NCBI RefSeq assembly: GCF_030035675.1
Contig: NC_084486.1
Coordinates: 62,477,230 to 62,541,229, forward strand
From: Rhineura floridana
Taxonomy: Eukaryota; Chordata; Lepidosauria; Squamata; Rhineuridae
DNA: 64,000 bases
Reading direction: 5' to 3'
Of the stretch, positions 26,291 through 38,443 are shown piece after piece; position 1 is the stretch's first letter, and every line of letters starts with the position of its first letter. Below the pieces are notes generated by a model. That model did not search any database. It had not been told where the DNA came from and worked only from the letters and a program-made list of their open reading frames with translations. The position numbers and the translations under genes were made by a program.

Positions 26291-26957
26291 AAAACCTAGA
26301 TTTTTCTTCCTCCTAATCATACATCACTTTGACACAATGAGGAAGGGGGAAAAGCAGAAGAAAACATCTGTACCTGCTAGCAGGTGTGCCCAGGGAATAA
26401 TATTTTCTTGGGCCTGGACGGTGGCTGACTGAACTAATGATCTATATTCTCCTGAACAACTGGGAGAGCCACCTGCATTGCAAAGTGGAATGGAGAGCAT
26501 GTGCCGTCTCAGGCTCTTTTATAAAATTCAACTGTTGTACCACCACCACCACCACCAGGCCCACACTAGTTCTGCATTGCCATTAATAGGATTGCATAAT
26601 ACCTTCTGGACTCGCACCATTAACCTCAGCCAGTCCCAGTTCACAACCAGCAAGCCAACAGTTATTATTCACTTTCTGACTTCTGGCACAGCACTCCAAG
26701 AAAGCAAAAGGCTGAGGCATCACACTCATCTTATGTCTCTTCTGCACCATTCACTGTGACATCTGGAAGTCCTAAGAACTCTGATTCTGAACCAGCAAAA
26801 CTGGCAACTACTCTTCAAGTCTGGGATTAGCTTTTGCCTAATCCAAAGGACTAGTTTGTGTGTTCTGGAGTGATTATTGCCAGATTGTGGTATAGCTGGG
26901 TAAACTAGGTGGGTATTTGGACACTGGTACCAGCACAATGCATTTTGTTTGTTTGTT

Positions 26958-27158
26958 CTGTTATTACATTTATCTTCCTGCCTTTCCTTCAAGGAGTTCA
27001 AGCTGGCATATATGGTTCTCCCCCTCTTCATTTTATCCTCACAACAACCCTGTGAGGTAGGTTAGATTGAGAATTAGTGACTGGCCTAAGGTCACCCAGT
27101 GAGTTTCATGGCCAAGCAGGGATTTGAATCCTGGTCAGCTACACCACACTGGCTTTCT
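26958..27158 (-). mobile_element. tRNA SINE with LINE-type tail
   Basis: The plus strand has CCTTCAAGGAGTTCAAGCTG, CTCACAACAACCCTGTGAGG, then the tRNA-like head AGCTACACCACACTGGCTTT. It belongs to the subfamily of 12958 and has an internally deleted head. Confidence 0.78.
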
Positions 27159-27752
27159 TTACACCCTCACCAGCACAAGCTAATGCTATAGAAAGAGACA
27201 GCCCAGTTTATCTGCACCACACTTACCTCTTACAGCTTTTTGTCTTCCCTCTCCAGCAGATAGCCCAGTCCAGCAACTCACTATTCTGAAGATGGTAGCA
27301 TACCTTTGATAAATAAATAGACAAATTCCAGCAATTCTAATTGTAAGGCTCTTTTATGTTCACTTTTTGTGACATTCAGTTCAAGATCTATCTCAACTGT
27401 TGCTTTTTCTGTTGGTGCAGGAAGACAGTTTATACTACTAGGAGGGAAGCCCCAGTGCTGTTTTAACAAGTTCAGCAATATGAATTATCCTTATCTCTCC
27501 ATCCCCATCCAAGTTTTCTAGACTTCAATGAGGTTTATACCAAGGAAAGTGGATGTAGGATTGCAGCCTTAATAAATCATACCTTAATCAAAAGTTAACT
27601 GGGGTAACTAATGAATTCTAGGGTATGTACCCTAAAGTTTGGGGAAATGGCACACACACACACACATGTTCGCTGCAGCTGAACTAGTTACCTCTCTCAA
27701 TATCCTTTGAAGATTCCAGGATATAAACACTGATTTGGTGTTTTAGTAGCGC

Positions 27753-27939
27753 TTTCTTTGCTGAGAGAAGACAGAAACCTGCTTGCTATAACTAAAGCTT
27801 TATTAAGAAAATGCTTACAAGATCTCCCGTGCTTGCTCAAGCTCCTCCCACCTGACCACACTGGAGCTGAGCCTCCAGAACTCCATGGCAGTCTCCCTGC
27901 AGTTTCCTCTGCTGGGTGGAACTGCTACCTATTATAACA
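27753..27939 (-). repeat. 3' LTR of the Gypsy fossil
   Basis: About 187 bp. On the minus strand it begins TGTTATAATAGG and matches 33038-33227. Confidence 0.85.
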
Positions 27940-28131
27940 TCCCCGATGTCATATTTGTTATAAGAACATACAAACAACGCAAGTATAACTTCTTGAACTA
28001 AACAATTAACTTGATAGTAGGGCTGGTTCTGAATGACTGATAATTAAACTGCCTATCAGTCATCTAATACAAAATCTGTGTGTCGTTTAGGTGGTTTGAT
28101 ATGATTGTGGGTAAGTGTGCTCTTGACACCT

Positions 28132-31100
28132 TCACTGTTTGGTGTTGGTGATAGTTACATGTGTCTCTTTACTTTGTGGTTCAGGGCCTGGAGTATGGTG
28201 TGCATGAGTACATGGAATGATGGAATTATCCTGTATAACATCATCCACCACATCTGAGGTGTCTTTAAGTCCCTGAGGACTCATTAGGCGAATGAACTTA
28301 TGATTCCGTTGATATGAGCACCCACTGACTTCGACAATATAAGTCTGGGGATTTATTTGTCCCATGCGTGTTCCTTTCATCCAAGGACATGTCTTGTCTT
28401 GAGGAAATAACTGGACACGTACAGAATCTCCAGTGTGCAGAGGTGGTAGCTCTTTTGAATCCCTGTCATAATAGCTTTTAGTTTCATTGTGTTTGTGTTG
28501 CAAATCATCTGTGACTTTCATTGCAATTTTGGGTTTTGATAATGGAAGAGCTGTAGGTAGAAAGGATTGTGTGCATCTGGACATAAGTCTTTGCACTGGG
28601 CTGCTATTCATGCCGGCAGTTGGAGTATTTCTCCACTCCAGGATAGCTTGCCATATGTTTTCTTTATTTCTTGCTGTTTTCTTTAATAGTTTATTTTTGC
28701 AATTTTGATGGCTGATTCAGCTTTGCCATTAGACTGACTGTTGTAGGGAGATGACGTTATGTGGTGAAATTCCCAGTCTTTTTAAAATGTGGCAAATTCT
28801 TTGGAAGTGAACTGTGGTCCACCATCTGAAATCACACAGTCAGATATGCCAAGTCTGCTGTAGGGGTTCATGATTCTTTCTATTACAGTTGCTGATGTTG
28901 TATCTGGCAACATTTCCCAGAAGTCTGAATAGTAGTCTACCAGAATGAGATTATTGCTGCCATTTTCTGTGAAAAGGTCCATCCCTACCTTACTCCATGG
29001 TCTGTTAGGAATGCCGTGTATCACCAATGGTTCTTTTTGCTGACTGGCTTGGAACTCAGCACACACATCACAGTTGCGTACAAGGTCTCTGATGTCATTA
29101 GTAATGTTTGGCCAGTATACCACATCTCTAGCTTTCCACAAACATGCTTCTATTCCAGAATGACTGCGATGTATTATTGATAATATGTCTTTTCTCATGG
29201 CCTTTGGAATTATTCGCTGTCCTTTGAATATGATGCCATCTTGGACACTTAATTCATCACGATAGTTCCAGTATTCTTGAGTAGACACTAGAGCTTTGTT
29301 CCGGGTGTCTGACCAACCTGCTAAGACAACAGAGATCAATACTTGCAGCTCTTTGTCCTGTAAAGTATGTTCCTGGACTCTTTGAAGTCCTTGATGTGAG
29401 ATGGGCATATAAGCAGCTTGATTAATGCTTTCTAGTTCCTTTTAACTGGCTTGTGCTTCAATGGAATTGAGTATCTCATAGTCTTGTTTGTCAGTGTGTC
29501 TGTCATGTGGCAAGGGTGCTCTGGACAGGAGATCCGCTATGTACATCTCAGCTCCTTTTTTATATTGTAACTTCAAGGGATAGCATTGTAGCCTAAGAAG
29601 CATGTGTTGGAGGCATTTTGGAGCTGATAGCAATGACTTCTTAAAAATAACTTCTAGAGGTTCATGATCGCTGTCAACCTTAATGCATTTCTGACCTCAT
29701 ATACAGTAGGGCCCCGCTTCTCGGCACCCCGCTTTTTGGCATTCTGCTAATATGGCTCCAGCGCGCTCGAGCTCATTGCACCCTAGGAGGGGAAGATCAG
29801 CTGTAGTGCACTACACCTGATCTTCTCCTCTTCTGCCGCAATCAGACTCCTGCACTCGAGCTGATCGCACCAGAGGAGTGGAAGATCAGCTGTAGTGCAT
29901 GCTACAGGGGATCTCTCCTCCTCTGGCATGATCAGCGGGTTGGGTTCCAGACCCCCACACTACAGCTGATCCGCTTTTTGGTGGTTTTTGCTTTTCAACA
30001 GGGGTCTGGAACCTAACCTGCCATACGAGTGGGGCCCTACTGTATATTGGTCAATTTTTTCACAAGCAAATACTATTGCTAAGCATTCTTTTTCAATTTG
30101 GGCATAATGCTGTTCAGTCTGTGATAAAGACCTTGATGCAAAAACAACAGGCTGCCCTTTTTGCAAAAGTACAGCACCCAGGCCGGTTTCACTGGTGTCA
30201 CATTAGATGGTGACATCTTCATTCATGTCATAATACTTCAACACGGGATGTCTAGTAACCAAGTATTTGACCTGTTGGAGGGCAGCATCATGTTGAGGTA
30301 GCCACACCCAAGTTGCACCCGTGTCCAATAGTCGTCTGAGAGGTTCACAAATATCAGAAAGGCAAGGAAGAAATTTAGTCAGATAATTAACAAATCCAAG
30401 TAACTGCTGAAGAGATTTGGTATTGGATGGTTTAGGCATCTGCTGGATAGCTCTCACCTTTTCTGGATCTGGCTGCAAGCCTTGCGATGTTAGGAGGTGT
30501 CCCATACAGGGTACTGCTGTCAGTCGTAGCCTCATGTTATTTTTATTGAGTTTCAGATTGACTTTTCTCGCCCTTTCCAGGACAGAGATGAGGTTGCAAT
30601 CAAGGTCAGCTATGGCATTTTCCACTGAATCTCCACAGCCATGTACCAAAATGTCATCTGCAATTACACTGATTCCTTTGAGACCCACCAGTGCATCTTG
30701 TTGGTGGCACTGATACTCTTATGCTGCTGGTTTTATTCCAAAGGGCATTCTCAGCCACCTATAACATCCTTCTGGGGTCCAAAATGTAGTAAGGTAGCTG
30801 CTTTCTTCATCTAATAAGATTTGCTAATACCCATCCTTTGCATCTAAGACAGAGAATATTTTTGCCTTGGCAAGGTCTGGTAAGATTTCTTCTATGGTGG
30901 GCATCTGGTAGTGAGCTCGTAATAATGCCTTGTTTAAATTACTTGGATCTATACAGATGCAAAGTTTACGGGTTTCTCTGTGGCTGCCATGCTGCTTCCA
31001 CTTGGTAGGTTCTGTCACTTTGGCAATTATTCCAACTTTTTCCATTTGTCTTATTGCAGTTATGATTTTTTCTTTTAATGTGACAGGGACTCTACGTGGC

Positions 31101-31190
31101 ATATGTTGCACTGGTTGCACAATGTCATCCACTTTGAAATGTAAGGTGCCTGGAAGACAGCGTAGTCCCTCAAAGACATCATGGTAATTT
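28132..31190 (-). pseudogene. Gypsy pol region (RT, RNase H, integrase), fossil
   Basis: Order on the minus strand is reverse transcriptase, RNase H, then integrase with its zinc-binding and core parts and a C-terminal domain, as in Gypsy elements. It is non-functional and interrupted by a Tigger-like MITE. Confidence 0.85.
29704..30042. mobile_element. Tigger-like MITE nested in Gypsy pol
   Basis: It starts CAGTAGGGCCCCGCTTCTCG and ends GTGGGGCCCTACTG, with TA on both sides. Of 339 bp, the middle carries two related GGAAGATCAGCTGTAGTGCA copies. It is related to 25241-25474. Confidence 0.85.
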
Positions 31191-31227
31191 TTAAGAATTT
31201 GTGCCTTTGGTATGCCACCTTGTACTT

Positions 31228-31684
31228 ATTTATTTATTTAATATTTGATTTATATCCCGCCCTTCCTCCCAGCAGGAGCCCAGGGCGGCAAACAGAAATG
31301 CTAAAAATACTTTAAAACATCATAAAAAGACCTTAAAATACATTAAAACAAAACAACGTAAAAAACATTTTAAAAAGCTTTAAAAACATCTTTAAAAAGG
31401 GTTAAAAACATATTATTAAAGAAAACATATTAAAAGCAATTCTAACACAGACACAGACGGGGATAGGTCTCAACTTAAAAGGCTTGTTGAAAGAGGAAAG
31501 TCTTCAAAAGGTGCTGAAAAGATAGCAGAGATGGCGCCTGCCTAATATTTAAGGGGAGGGAATTCCACAGGGTAGGTGCTGCCACACTAAAGGTCCATTT
31601 CCTATATTGTGCAGAACGAACCTCCTTATAAGATGGTATCTGCAGGAGGCCCTCACCTGCAGAGCGCAGTGATTGAGTGGGTAT
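31228..31684 (-). mobile_element. L2-like LINE 3' end nested in Gypsy
   Basis: The minus strand encodes a short LINE C terminus (TLWNSLPLNIRQAPSLLSFQ, then FLFQQAF) followed by a 3' UTR containing CTGGGAGGAAGGGCGGGA and TAAATAAATAAG. TTGTACTT flanks it on both sides (31220-31227, 31685-31692), an 8-bp target duplication. It is the same subfamily as 39433-40163. Confidence 0.88.
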
Positions 31685-31718
31685 TTGTACTTGTCCCATA
31701 GCCAAGGAACTGTTGGCT

Positions 31719-32860
31719 TCAAGTCTGAGTGTTCGGATAATCTCTGTAATTCATTACATTTACATATGCACTACTGTCTATTTGACATTCAATGTCTTGC
31801 TTGAGCCAGGACAACAAAGTTTCTGGGCAAGGTGCTAATAATACAAGTTGGACAAACCACTTTTTTGTCTTAGTATGCACTGTTTTGATGTCATGCATGT
31901 AGAAAATATCACTGTCTGACTTACTGTATAGATCATCATTGCCTATCTGTTTCACATGCTGTGCAGATGTTTTCTGTTTAGATTGTTTGCAAACTCTTGC
32001 ATAATGATTTCTTTTACCACAGCTTCTGCAAATAGTTCCAAATGCTGGGCATTTGCCAGGATCATGAATTTTGCCACAGTATCCACAACTCTCACTTTGA
32101 AATCTTCTGGGCTCAGCACTATTTTTGCATGATGGCATATGCATGTGTTTGCATGATGACATATGCATGTTAGAATGTTTATTTTTGCTGATATAACGCA
32201 TGCTATCAGCTTCTGAATGGTGCATTTCTTGCACAAGGGTTTGTTCACTAGCCTTGCATATGTCTATGGCTTCCTGCAGAGTCAAGGCAGGCCTTCAGAG
32301 CATTCTCATCTGTGCTCCCTTGTCCTTAATGCCTATAACCAATCTGTCTTTAATCAATTCTTCTTTCAAACTGCTATATGCACATGAATCTGCCTTTTTG
32401 CGTAATTTAGCAACATACTGATGTGTAGTTTCATCAGGTTCTTGGGCACATTTGTTAAAGAGATATCGTTCATATATAACATTTCTAGTAGGTTCAAAAT
32501 GCCTTTGAAGCGCTTCTAGCAATTTGCAAAGATCTTATCTGTCTGCTGCTGTAATATCAAGGTGCTGCTGGAGCAAATGGCATTCTTTTCCCATCACTGA
32601 TAGCAGAGTTGCAACCCTCATCTTTTGATCTTTGCCATCCAATCCTGTTGCTATTTCATAATTCTCCCACTGCGCTTTGAAAAACATCCAGTTATTAAAA
32701 ATATCACCTGCCATGTCCATGGACCCTGGAACTATGCTGGCTGCCATTGCCAAAGTATCTTCTTTTGCCACGAGTGTGCTTGTTGTCTTTGCAAGCAGTG
32801 GTTCTTGAGCCCTCCTTTTCTTCAGAAAAATAGATTCACTTCTGACACCATGTTTTAATA
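31719..32860 (-). pseudogene. Gypsy gag region, fossil
   Basis: Gag-like frames including a CCHC-type zinc knuckle region near 32000-32100. It is broken and is not a host gene. Confidence 0.8.
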
Positions 32861-32861
32861 G

Positions 32862-33037
32862 TGCTTGAATCCCCACACAGCCATGAAGCTCACTGGGTGA
32901 CCTTGGGCCAGTCACTGCCTCTCAGCCTCAGGGGAAGGCGATGGTAAACCCCCTCTGAATACTGCTTACCATGAAAACCTTATTCATAGGGTCGCCATAA
33001 GTCAGGATCAACTTGAAGGCAGTCCATTTCATTTTTT
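32862..33037 (+). mobile_element. Sauria SINE inserted next to the 5' LTR
   Basis: CTTGAATCCCCACACAGCC leads to GTGACCTTGGGCCAGTCAC and a Bov-B-type tail GGGTCGCCATAAGTCAGG, ending in a T run. Its head is truncated. It sits between gag and the 5' LTR. Confidence 0.88.
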
Positions 33038-33227
33038 TTTCTTTGCTGAGAGGAGACAGAAACCTGCTTGCTATAACTAAAGCTTTATTAAGAGAATGCT
33101 TACAAGATCTGCCGTGCTTGCTCAGGTTCCTTCCACCTGACCTTTACTCTAGAGCTCAGTCTCCAGATCTCCATGGCAGTCTCCTTGCAGTTCCCTCTGC
33201 TGGATGGAACTGCTACCTATTATAACA
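33038..33227 (-). repeat. 5' LTR of the Gypsy fossil
   Basis: About 190 bp, starting TGTTATAATAGG on the minus strand, with an AATAAAGC polyadenylation-type word inside. Confidence 0.85.
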
Positions 33228-33792
33228 TTTGGGACATAGAAAAATGACAGAGAAAGCAGAGGGAGGTTATGCAAACCTGCAGAGTAGAAAGAGTTTTGAT
33301 TGCAGAAAACAAATTTTGGTTCTAAGATACTATTTTATTTATTCAGTTTATATCCCACCCTTCCTCCTGAACAAGCCCAGGAAAAAAGTTTTCCACAAAG
33401 GGAGGAGGCTGGCAAATGTTTTGCCTTAAGTGGCAACATGTCCTGGCCCGGCCCTGTGCAGAAAAATTGATCTGTGTGGAGTATCTGTTTGATCCTACAA
33501 AGCCAACTATACTAATACGTTGGTGGCATGCACATTAAATACAGAGTCCCTCTGCATTGCTTTTGTGCAGAGGTCCCTCATCTGGAGAAAGGTTTGATGG
33601 GGCTAAAAGTGGGGTTTATTTGCTCCAAAGAGCAGATCTTTGCTTGGCCTGTTGCTATCCATCTGGAAGTTCATTACCTTTCTCATGTGGAAAAAGCTAG
33701 GAGCAGCCTCTTCTTGATGGGTTCACACCATTAGAAAGACATTCCTGTTTACCCACACATGGCTGAAGGAGACTATTCCTGGCAACCCAGAG

Positions 33793-33918
33793 ATGTAATA
33801 ATGTGTTTTAACCGCAAACTGCTTTTACAATGTTTTAACCGGTTTTAGAATGCTTGTTGATGATGTGCTTGCCACCCTGGACTCCTTCAGGAGGAAGGGT
33901 GCAATATTAAATAAATAA
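33793..33918 (+). mobile_element. L2-like LINE 3' tail
   Basis: GTTTTAACCGGTTTTAGAAT, then GCCACCCTGGACTCCTTCAG and an ATTAAATAAATAAATAAG end. Confidence 0.6.
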
Positions 33919-33920
33919 AT

Positions 33921-34040
33921 AAGCCCCCCAGATGTTGTTGGACTCAAACCCCCATCCCTGACCATTTGACATATTGGGTAGGGGTGATGGGAGCTGGTGT
34001 CCAACAACATCTGAAAGACAACATATTTGCTACCCTTGGT
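33921..34040. mobile_element. Short hAT-like MITE, ends degraded
   Basis: CAGATGTTGTTGGACTCAAA pairs with GGTGTCCAACAACATCTG; the centre GACATATTGGGTAGGGGTGA matches the family. Confidence 0.65.
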
Positions 34041-34897
34041 CCTTCACGCAATTGCTGTAAACAGCTTCTGCCATATGGTGTAGACCATTTCTGCATCATC
34101 ACTAACTATAGATCAACCCTTGCACAGAAACTCCAGTGCAATGCATCTGAACCATGTCCTGTGCGATGCTAATTATTATGGAAGCAGCATGGTGAAGCCA
34201 TCATGCAAAAACCTTTTTAACTGCGTCCTCTGAGCAATGCATGCAATGCACAAGCTGGTCCTTTCTTTGCTCTTTCCCACTTTGTACTATTCCTCCAAAT
34301 GCTCCTTTTTTCTTAAAAAGAAAAGCATTTCCTCAGCACATGATTTCAAGGATGGTGAAAGACTGATGGTGCTTAAATGATACCTTACTTTATAGCATTC
34401 AAGATATTGCCAATCATTCGTTGCTTTGTTAGGTTGGAGCAGTTCCAGCACAGATGAGGATATGCTGCTCTCTGTGTGTTTTCACAGATAAGATAACATA
34501 CTTAACTATATAACAACAGCACAAGGGTCAGAGTTTAGATAACATCACAGGACCAATTCCTCAGTCTTAATCACAGAAGCAAGTTTCCACTGATGTCAGT
34601 CTGGACTAGTCTATGGAGAGATTTCACAAAAGCTGATTTACAGCTTTCATACACACATGCACAAATATTTTGTTTAAAATAGATAGTTTTCTTAGGCGTG
34701 GTTGCATGTTGCTAGCAGAGCTGAATTTGAAATATTTAAGTCTCTTTAATCTGCTGTATTCTGGTGAACCACGTGGCACCGAAGCAGTTTTGTTTTTTGT
34801 ATTTTTACTTTATTTGCCCTTGCACACAGCACAAAAACTCTTTGACTGCTGTACACCCCACTCCACTGTATCCTGCCCATAAAATCTGCTGACATCA

Positions 34898-35017
34898 GGT
34901 TGTATCCAGTGTTAGTAATACTTGGAGTAGACTCATTGGAATTAATGGATGTCAGTTAGTCATGCCCATTCATTTCAATGAGTCTGCTCCAAGAATGATT
35001 AACATTGGATACTACCC
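34898..35017. mobile_element. Hairpin MITE
   Basis: Arms of about 50 bases are inverted copies: GGTTGTATCCAGTGTTAGTA and CTTGGAGTAGACTCATTG on the left, CAATGAGTCTGCTCCAAG and GATTAACATTGGATACTACC on the right. The loop is about 20 bases. It would fold into a near-continuous stem. Confidence 0.75.
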
Positions 35018-35756
35018 ATAGTATTTTCTTTATCCTGATAATATTCATAGTTTTCCTACAGGTGAAGCCTGGTTATTTCTCCCTGTTTTGTACTGCATGA
35101 TGGATAATCCAGATGACAACAAACATCTTTCCTCAAACCACTGCAAGCTGAACTCCAACTCCAGATGGCTTTCCTAACATTGATGCTTCAGCTGTAAGAA
35201 ACTCACATTGTTTTACCAGTCAGCACAATCTCAGCATTCAAATAGTATTGTTTTGTTGCTAGAAAAATGCAGTGTCTTCCCAGCTAGAGGGTTTGTTGCA
35301 ATAACAAGTGCTATGTGGACTGTGGTTGCTTGCGCAGCAGCGTCACTAGCGGGGTGCGGGGTGTGTGGATCGCACCAGATGACACCATGAGAGGGGGGTG
35401 ACACCCAGAACTGCCCCTAGGCACCGCGAAGCAGAGCAGGCGAAGAGCTGCCCACGCTAACACATGGAAGGCGTGGGGGAAGAGCAGGGAAGAGCGCCGA
35501 GCTGGATCTCCCGCGGCCTGCTGCCTCCCCTCCTGTTCAATTGCAACTCCAAGCGAGGCTTTCCTCGAGAAGCACTTTTGAATTAGGTGCCAGAGCGTCC
35601 GTTGCTAAGGTAGTTGCTAAGGACGCTCTGGGCTCTCAGAAAGACGTCGCTGCTTCCTCCTGCCTGCATTCAGCACCGCTGGGGAAGGCACTCCTTTTGA
35701 ATCGCTTTGGTAAGAATTATTTTCTCTGGGTCCTTCCTTGTTACACATTTTTGCTT

Positions 35757-35880
35757 AAGAAAAGGAAGCTGTTTATTTCTCTCTGTGTGCTTTTCCTTCT
35801 CCAACCGGTAAAAAAGGCTGTTTATTCTCTCTCTCTGTTTTTTCTCTCCTCCAAGCCAGTAAAAAAGGTTGTTTGCTTTG
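35757..35880 (+). repeat. Three-copy minisatellite
   Basis: GTAAAAAAGGCTGTTTATTC and close variants start near 35757, 35806 and 35857, each followed by a CT-rich run. Confidence 0.6.
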
Positions 35881-35962
35881 TTTTACTCAGTTACTGATAA
35901 AATATTTTATTAGGGGGTTGCTTACTTCATGGTTGCCTGCCTAGTGTGTGATGTCTTGTTTT

Positions 35963-36270
35963 TAAGTCTGAAGATGCAGGTTTAAAATTGCTCTCTGTGT
36001 GTGTTTTAAATGTAAGTTTGGAGCTGCAGGTTTAAAATGCTCTCTCTCTCTCTCTCTTTTATTATGTAAGTTTGGAACTGCTGGTTTTAAAATGTTCTGT
36101 GTATCTGTGTGTGTTTTCCTTGCATTTACGTTTGGAGATGCAGGTTTAAAAATGTCTGCAGGGTGTTGGGGGGTATTCTATTTAAATTTGGAGCTACTGG
36201 TTTAAAAATGCTCTGTGTGCATTTTGTTTATTTGTATTTATGTTTGAAGCTGTAGGTTTAAATATTTATC
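35963..36270 (+). repeat. Six-copy minisatellite, ~55-bp period
   Basis: Copies of AAGTTTGGAGCTGCAGGTTT followed by AAAATGCTCTCTGTGTG begin near 35963, 36013, 36067, 36128, 36184 and 36240. They are imperfect, so the array is not recent. Confidence 0.8.
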
Positions 36271-36563
36271 TGTTTTTAATTCAACTTTATTTTGGTCCTA
36301 TCCCCTTAGCTTTTGGGCCCACTCACTTGGCCCACAGAGGGTTGGATAGATAGGAATCTGGCCCTCAGGCTGAATAACGTGCCCCAACCCTGTATGAGAG
36401 CATCATATATTAGTGAAAGGGGATGGATTGGCCAGCTTGAAAGGAATAGGAGCCCTTTCACATGTCAGTGCACACTTTCAAACAATATAATGTAAGTCTT
36501 GGAATATAAGTATAATTTCCAAAATGAGAAGTGCTACTGATTGGGATTTCCCAGTCATATTTT

Positions 36564-36949
36564 TGTAGCGCACTGCGTGTGTAGGTGAGACGTGGTATGG
36601 ATCCAAGAGCCGTTTAGAACAGGAATAAGACAGGCCAGGCAAGTTTCATGTAAGAGTCTTTACTAGGCAAAGACATTAGAGACATCTTCCTCCATTGACA
36701 ATTCTTCCCCCACACCCGAGATCCTGCCAGTTCCCAGCTTATCACACACTCAGCTAGCCACACTGACCTTGATTGTCTGGAACTCTGTTCTCACAGTTTA
36801 ACCCTTCTGCTTCAGGTTTCTCTCTCTCTGCTAAAAACCTTATCTGTAAGTCTCACAACCTGCGTCACTGACCAACAGCCCCCACCTGAGACTTGCAGAC
36901 TTCAAAACATCAAGTTACAATTATTACATTTCTACAACATTAACTTTTC
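36564..36949 (-). repeat. Solo LTR of a retrovirus-like element, fossil
   Basis: On the minus strand the sequence has LTR character: a TG start and CA end, a GC-rich 3' part and a polyadenylation-like stretch in the middle. No internal coding sequence accompanies it, so it is a solo LTR or fragment. The outer boundaries are approximate. Confidence 0.5.
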
Positions 36950-36999
36950 ATTACAAATACATTTCAGTACATGGATTCTTACAGTTTCTATTTACAGTT

Positions 37000-38030
37000 T
37001 CAGTTCAGTTCAGTTTCTCTTTATTCTTTCTCTCTCCCTGAGAATCTTCACATCTAATCCCAGGGGCATAAGGATGGTTATGGTAATTTAGTGATGTAAT
37101 CCAAAGCGCTGTTCATGTGCACAAGAGCTTAGGTTTGTTCTACAGCTGAGCAAGTTTTTAAAGCATGTCTGGAATGGAACAAAGTGTATTTGGTTGCTAT
37201 AGGTTATAAAAATGAGACATTGGGATGATAGCAGTGAAGGGGAGGGTGGGTAGTGAAAAGTACTGGTGGTGTAATTGTGAATTAACTTTGCCCCCCAATG
37301 TGTGTTTTGGGTAGGAGCAGTGGGTCAGATCAAGTTTGTGGACACAGCTTTCTTCAGAGGATTGATATATGAAGTGTATAGTACTTTAGTTTACATTTGC
37401 TTAAGATTGATTTGATGGGTATTAGAAAAGAATAGGGAGTATTTTTTAATGGGTACTAGGATAGAGTTTTTAGGACTAGGAAAAACAAATGGCCTAATAA
37501 AATATGGATAATACTTAAATCTACTGCTTATTTAAAGGACTGCTTTGGACTGCTGAACCATTTGCACTGCATGATCAGTTGTTTCCTATATATCAAACTT
37601 CATGACCCAGCAAGGGATGGTGACAAACATTTTATGTTTTAATAAGCTGTCAATGTTGTGTTATTCTTAGTATGTCATCTGCTGTGTTGTGTGGGTTTGT
37701 ATAACATGCAAACAAAAATACACACTGAAAAACATGAAAACCATTTTTAGGTCATTGCTGTGTGATTATGTGATAAATGTATATGCCTGATATGGCAATA
37801 GCTGAGAAAAGGGAATTGCTTAACAATATTAAATATGTCTCTCTCAAAGATGAAAATAATCTAATGGGTAGCGTAAAGCATTTCCTCCTTGTCAGGTTTT
37901 TTTTTATAAACCTTTTGTAATGAAGCTACTATTTTTTAGTAATTAAACATTGTTTATTAGTCTTTTCAAAATCAGTCTTAGTGTATGATCAGTTTCCTCA
38001 AGGTTTGTCATCACTTTAACTTTTGCCACT
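37000..38030. other. Intergenic, nothing recognised
   Basis: No gene-like frame or repeat end was identified. Confidence 0.4.
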
Positions 38031-38032
38031 TC

Positions 38033-38406
38033 CAGAGCTTGGAAGTAACTAGTTACAAGTAACGGATTACTTGTAATTTATTACTTTTTGAGTAACGAGT
38101 GGGTAACTTCATTACATTTTGCTGGTAATAGAACGAGTAGTAACTTCATTACTTTTGAGGAGTAATTGTAATGTTTTCAGTATTACTTTTACGCATTACT
38201 TGGGGGGGGAGCAGGGGAAGTCTTCTGCTCCTCTGATTTGTGAATAAAAATCATGTGCTTCAAATTGGGCTTCTGTGCAGCGTTGTTCTTCCTTCATACT
38301 CTGTGGGTACTTAGGAGGCAATGAGGGAGGAGGTGGAGAGTGAGACGGGGTGGAGAAAACAATTGTTTAAAAATTGACAGGAGTGGAAGGAGAAAAGAGC
38401 TGGAGG

Positions 38407-38443
<37 letters not shown>

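Larger units (their letters stand above)
27753..33227 (-). mobile_element. Ty3/Gypsy LTR retrotransposon, broken fossil
   Basis: A minus-strand element about 5.5 kb long including later insertions. Both LTRs are present (33038-33227 at its 5' end, 27753-27939 at its 3' end). Between them lie gag with a zinc knuckle, then pol with reverse transcriptase, RNase H and integrase regions. It resembles vertebrate Gypsy copies often annotated as K02A2.6-like. It is broken, with roughly half a dozen interruptions of frame besides three nested insertions: a SINE, an L2-like LINE and a Tigger-like MITE. The LTRs differ at roughly 8% of positions by eye, so the insertion is old but postdates the deep squamate splits. 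No clear target duplication was found. Confidence 0.9.

Noticed and set aside
35541-35897. Open frame of 118 codons
   Set aside because: It runs from GC-rich sequence into a minisatellite; the hydrophobic tail reflects CT-rich repeats.
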